7,191 bases of DNA from assembly GCA_001557035.1 (NCBI GenBank), contig LSKJ01000845.1:1-7191 (forward strand), given 5' to 3'. Position 1 is the first letter of the stretch. Every line of letters starts with the position of its first letter. The notes under the pieces are model-generated. The model saw only the letters and a program-made list of their open reading frames with translations, made no database searches and was not told the DNA's origin. Positions 5,404 through 7,191 of this stretch are shown one piece after another. The stretch is from Rhodospirillaceae bacterium CCH5-H10 (GTDB taxonomy: Bacteria > Pseudomonadota > Alphaproteobacteria > Reyranellales > Reyranellaceae). The position numbers were made by a program, and so were the translations under genes.

Positions 5404-6195
5404 TCAAACCTTCCGCCGCGTCAGCCAGCCGGACAGGATCAGTGCACAGGCCGCGATCGTCACGACGATGGTGGCCAGCACGTTGATCTGCGGGTCTACA
5501 CCGAGGCGGACGCTGGAATAGACGCGCATCGGCAGGGTCTGCGACTGCGCCCCGGCCACGAACTGGGTCAGGATCAGATCGTCCAGCGACAGGGTGAACG
5601 CCAGCAGCCAGCCCGAGCCCACGGCCGGGGCGATCAACGGCAGGGTGATCGTGCGGAACGTGACCCAGGGCGTGGCGCCAAGATCCATCGCGGCCTCTTC
5701 CAGCGCGCGGTCGAAGTCGGCGAGGCGGGCCTGCACGACGATGGCCACGAAGGCGATGGAAAAGGTCGTGTGGGCGATGGCGATGGTGAGGAAGCCGCGG
5801 TCGGGGCCGCCGAACAATTGCTCCGAGCCGACGAACAGGAGCAGCATCGAGATGCCCATGACGACCTCGGGCATCACCATGGGCGCCACGATGAGGCTGC
5901 CGAACAGCGTGCGGCCCGGGAAGCGCGGCGCGCGGACCAGCGCGTAGCCGGCGGCGAGGCCCAGCAATGCGGCGCCGCTCGCGCTCACCAGCGCGATGCG
6001 CAGCGACAGCCAGGCGGCGTCGAGCATCGCCTCGTTGGCGAACAGCGCCTGCCACCATTTCAGGGAGAAGCCCGACCAGACGGTGACGAGGCGCGATTCG
6101 TTGAACGAATAGACGATCACCAGGGCGATCGGCAGGTAGAGGAAAGCATAGCCGAAGGCCAGCATGCCGAAGGCGAAGCGGGCACGGCCTATCAT
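5404..6195 (-). CDS. potI: ABC transporter permease, polyamine type (PotI/PotC-like)
   Basis: A 263-residue inner-membrane permease with about six membrane helices, the usual size for PotC/PotI. These proteins form half of the channel of polyamine-type importers (putrescine, spermidine and related amines). The first helix runs at about 10-30 and is followed by a periplasmic loop with FSLKWWQALF (43-52), a hallmark of this branch. The cytoplasmic EAA loop that docks on the ATPase is ALEEAAMDLGATPWVTFRTI (164-183) continuing to TLPLIAP, with the invariant Gly at 173. The ATG at 6195 has GAGGG 7 nt upstream, overlapping the potH stop; the gap to potH is 10 nt, so the pair is co-translated. sorA begins 29 nt after its stop. 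Family placement is firm; the substrate is not, since this family also carries other amines and amine-containing acids. Confidence 0.9.
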   Translation of the reverse strand: MIGRARFAFGMLAFGYAFLYLPIALVIVYSFNESRLVTVWSGFSLKWWQALFANEAMLDAAWLSLRIALVSASGAALLGLAAGYALVRAPRFPGRTLFGSLIVAPMVMPEVVMGISMLLLFVGSEQLFGGPDRGFLTIAIAHTTFSIAFVAIVVQARLADFDRALEEAAMDLGATPWVTFRTITLPLIAPAVGSGWLLAFTLSLDDLILTQFVAGAQSQTLPMRVYSSVRLGVDPQINVLATIVVTIAACALILSGWLTRRKV

Positions 6196-6205
6196 GTGCC
6201 CACCC

Positions 6206-7045
6206 TCATGTGGGCTTCTCCAGGCTGCGCGCCTGGTTGCGCTGGAAGAGCGCGATCGGACCGACCAACAGCACCAGCAGACAGACCGCGACCGCCGAGG
6301 CGAGCGGCCAGTCGCCGTTGGTGAAGAACTCGTCCCACAGGACCTTGCCGATCATCAGCGTGTCGGTGCCGCCCAGCAGGTCGGGAATCACGAATTCGCC
6401 GACCGCCGGGATGAACACCAGCAGGCAGCCGGCGACGACGCCGGGCAGCGACAGCGGTAAGGTGACGGTGAGGAATGCCGCAAGGGGTCGCGCGCCGAGA
6501 TCGGCCGCGGCTTCGAGCAGGCTGTCGTCCAGCTTTTCCAGCGTGGCGTAGAGCGGCAGCACCATGAACGGCAGGTAGGCGTAGACGATGCCGAGATGCA
6601 CCGCCCATTCGGTGCCGAGGATCGTGCCGGGATTTGTCGCGAGGCCGGTCCAGCGCAGGAACTGTTCGATCAGCCCGTTGTCGGCCAGCAGGCCCATCCA
6701 GGCGTAGATGCGGATCAGGAACGAGGTCCAGAAGGGCAGCACGACCAGCATCAGCAGCAGGGGCCGCCGGTTGGGCGTGGCACGGGCGATGGCGTAGGCC
6801 ATGGGGTAGCCCAGCAGCAGCGCGACCAGGGTCGAGGTCGCGGCGATCCTGATCGAGGAGAGCCAGGCCGCGAGATAGAGATCGTCGGAGAAGAGCAGCG
6901 CGAAACTCTTGAAGCTCAGGCCCAGCTCCACCGGCGGCACCGAATCCGGTGCGTTGGTGCCGAGCGCGATCGCCAGCACCAGAAGGCAGGGCAGCAGGAA
7001 GAAGAGGCCGAGCCACAGGAAGGGCAGGCCGATGACGAAGCGCAT
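6206..7045 (-). CDS. potH: ABC transporter permease, polyamine type (PotH/PotB-like)
   Basis: A 279-residue inner-membrane permease, the partner of the PotI-like protein. It has about six membrane segments. The conserved VVLPFWTSFLIRIYAWMGLL (101-120) is typical of PotB/PotH. The EAA loop is LLEAADLG-like (LLEAAADLGARPLAAF, 176-191) continuing to TLPLSLPG, with Gly184 as the key residue. The signature downstream, IPAVGEFVIPDLLGG (212-226), is also characteristic of this branch. The ATG at 7045 is preceded by GGAAGGA (plus-strand 7055-7061) 9 nt away. The gene heads the four-gene minus-strand run in this window. The ATPase (PotG/PotA) and periplasmic binding protein (PotF/PotD) are needed for function and are not here; they may lie past the right edge, beyond the nested repeat. 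Substrate unproven. Confidence 0.9.
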   Translation of the reverse strand: MRFVIGLPFLWLGLFFLLPCLLVLAIALGTNAPDSVPPVELGLSFKSFALLFSDDLYLAAWLSSIRIAATSTLVALLLGYPMAYAIARATPNRRPLLLMLVVLPFWTSFLIRIYAWMGLLADNGLIEQFLRWTGLATNPGTILGTEWAVHLGIVYAYLPFMVLPLYATLEKLDDSLLEAAADLGARPLAAFLTVTLPLSLPGVVAGCLLVFIPAVGEFVIPDLLGGTDTLMIGKVLWDEFFTNGDWPLASAVAVCLLVLLVGPIALFQRNQARSLEKPT

Positions 7046-7081
7046 CGCCTAGAGTCCTTCCATTTGCATTGACCTACTTGC

Positions 7082-7191
7082 CTCATCCTGAGGAGCGCCG
7101 TGAAGCGGCGCGTCTCGAAGGATGGGCAACAGGCAAGGTGCGCGTTCCCACCCTTCGAGACGCATCGCTGCGCGATGCTCCTCAGGGTGAG
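7082..7191. repeat. Dispersed nested palindromic repeat, type B (CTCATCCTGAGGAGC...CGTCTCGAAGGATGGG)
   Basis: Two 45-nt arms, 7082-7126 and 7147-7191, are near-perfect reverse complements separated by a 20-nt loop (7127-7146). Each arm also contains its own small hairpin: GCGCCG-TGAAG-CGGCGC at 7095-7111 and GCATCG-CTGCG-CGATGC at 7162-7178. The right arm reaches the window edge, so the element may continue. I recognise this as a widespread intergenic repeat type of alphaproteobacteria. It lies 36 nt upstream of potH and would separate it from any upstream ABC genes; in mRNA it could dampen read-through or mark a processing point. Confidence 0.88.

Noticed and set aside
4199..5521. A 440-codon open frame on the plus strand antisense to sorA
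   Set aside because: Mirror frame of a well-supported Mo enzyme; the translation is Gly/Arg/Asp/His-rich without any family motif and runs into the end of potI.
6192..7016. A 274-codon minus-strand frame overlapping potH in another phase
   Set aside because: Arg/Pro/Ala-rich translation without membrane helices; the potH frame has the EAA loop and all family signatures.

Overview
The window is high-GC DNA with tightly packed genes on both strands. It most resembles an environmental alphaproteobacterium of the Rhodospirillales/Hyphomicrobiales kind (Reyranella- or Bradyrhizobium-like). That placement is an inference from three things: GC-rich codon use, two kinds of dispersed palindromic repeat (cores TCATCCCGAG... 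and TCATCCTGAGGAGC...) of a sort I associate with such genomes, and a metabolic gene set of organic-acid, amide, polyamine-type and sulfite functions. There are no phage, IS, CRISPR or RNA genes that I can support.

Left part (1-2777). The first 41 codons of a CaiB/BaiF-family CoA-transferase run off the left edge on the minus strand. It diverges from an M20-family amidohydrolase of the hydantoinase/N-carbamoylase type (246-1487, +). After a 132-nt gap holding a large palindromic repeat comes a BenE-family benzoate/H+ symporter (1620-2777, +). The trio suggests uptake and breakdown of an aromatic or amide compound, but the substrate is not readable from the sequence.

Middle (2743-3710). A carboxymuconolactone-decarboxylase/AhpD-like protein (minus) diverges from a small HxlR-type winged-helix regulator (plus). 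The 86 nt between them hold two near-identical copies of a dyad, gCTACA-N5-nGTAGyAACGG, spaced 34 bp apart. They look like operators for the HxlR protein controlling itself and its neighbour. The AhpD-like protein keeps the family Glu and His but lacks both catalytic cysteines, and the regulator contains no cysteine at all.

Right part (3711-7191). Everything is on the minus strand and reads potH -> potI -> sorA -> sorB: two polyamine-type ABC permeases, then a Tat-exported molybdenum sulfite dehydrogenase and its membrane-anchored monoheme cytochrome c. Gaps are 10 nt, 29 nt and a 4-nt TTGA overlap, so the four genes look co-transcribed. The ATPase and binding protein of the transporter must lie elsewhere, perhaps beyond the right edge. 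A second repeat, a nested palindrome with compensatory base changes, occupies 7082-7191 just upstream of potH. A 6-bp hairpin that buries the Shine-Dalgarno of sorA lies in the potI-sorA gap.

I see no clearly new multi-gene system. The observations most worth following are the tandem operator pair, the linkage of a polyamine-type importer to sulfite oxidation, the sorA leader hairpin and the covarying repeat.
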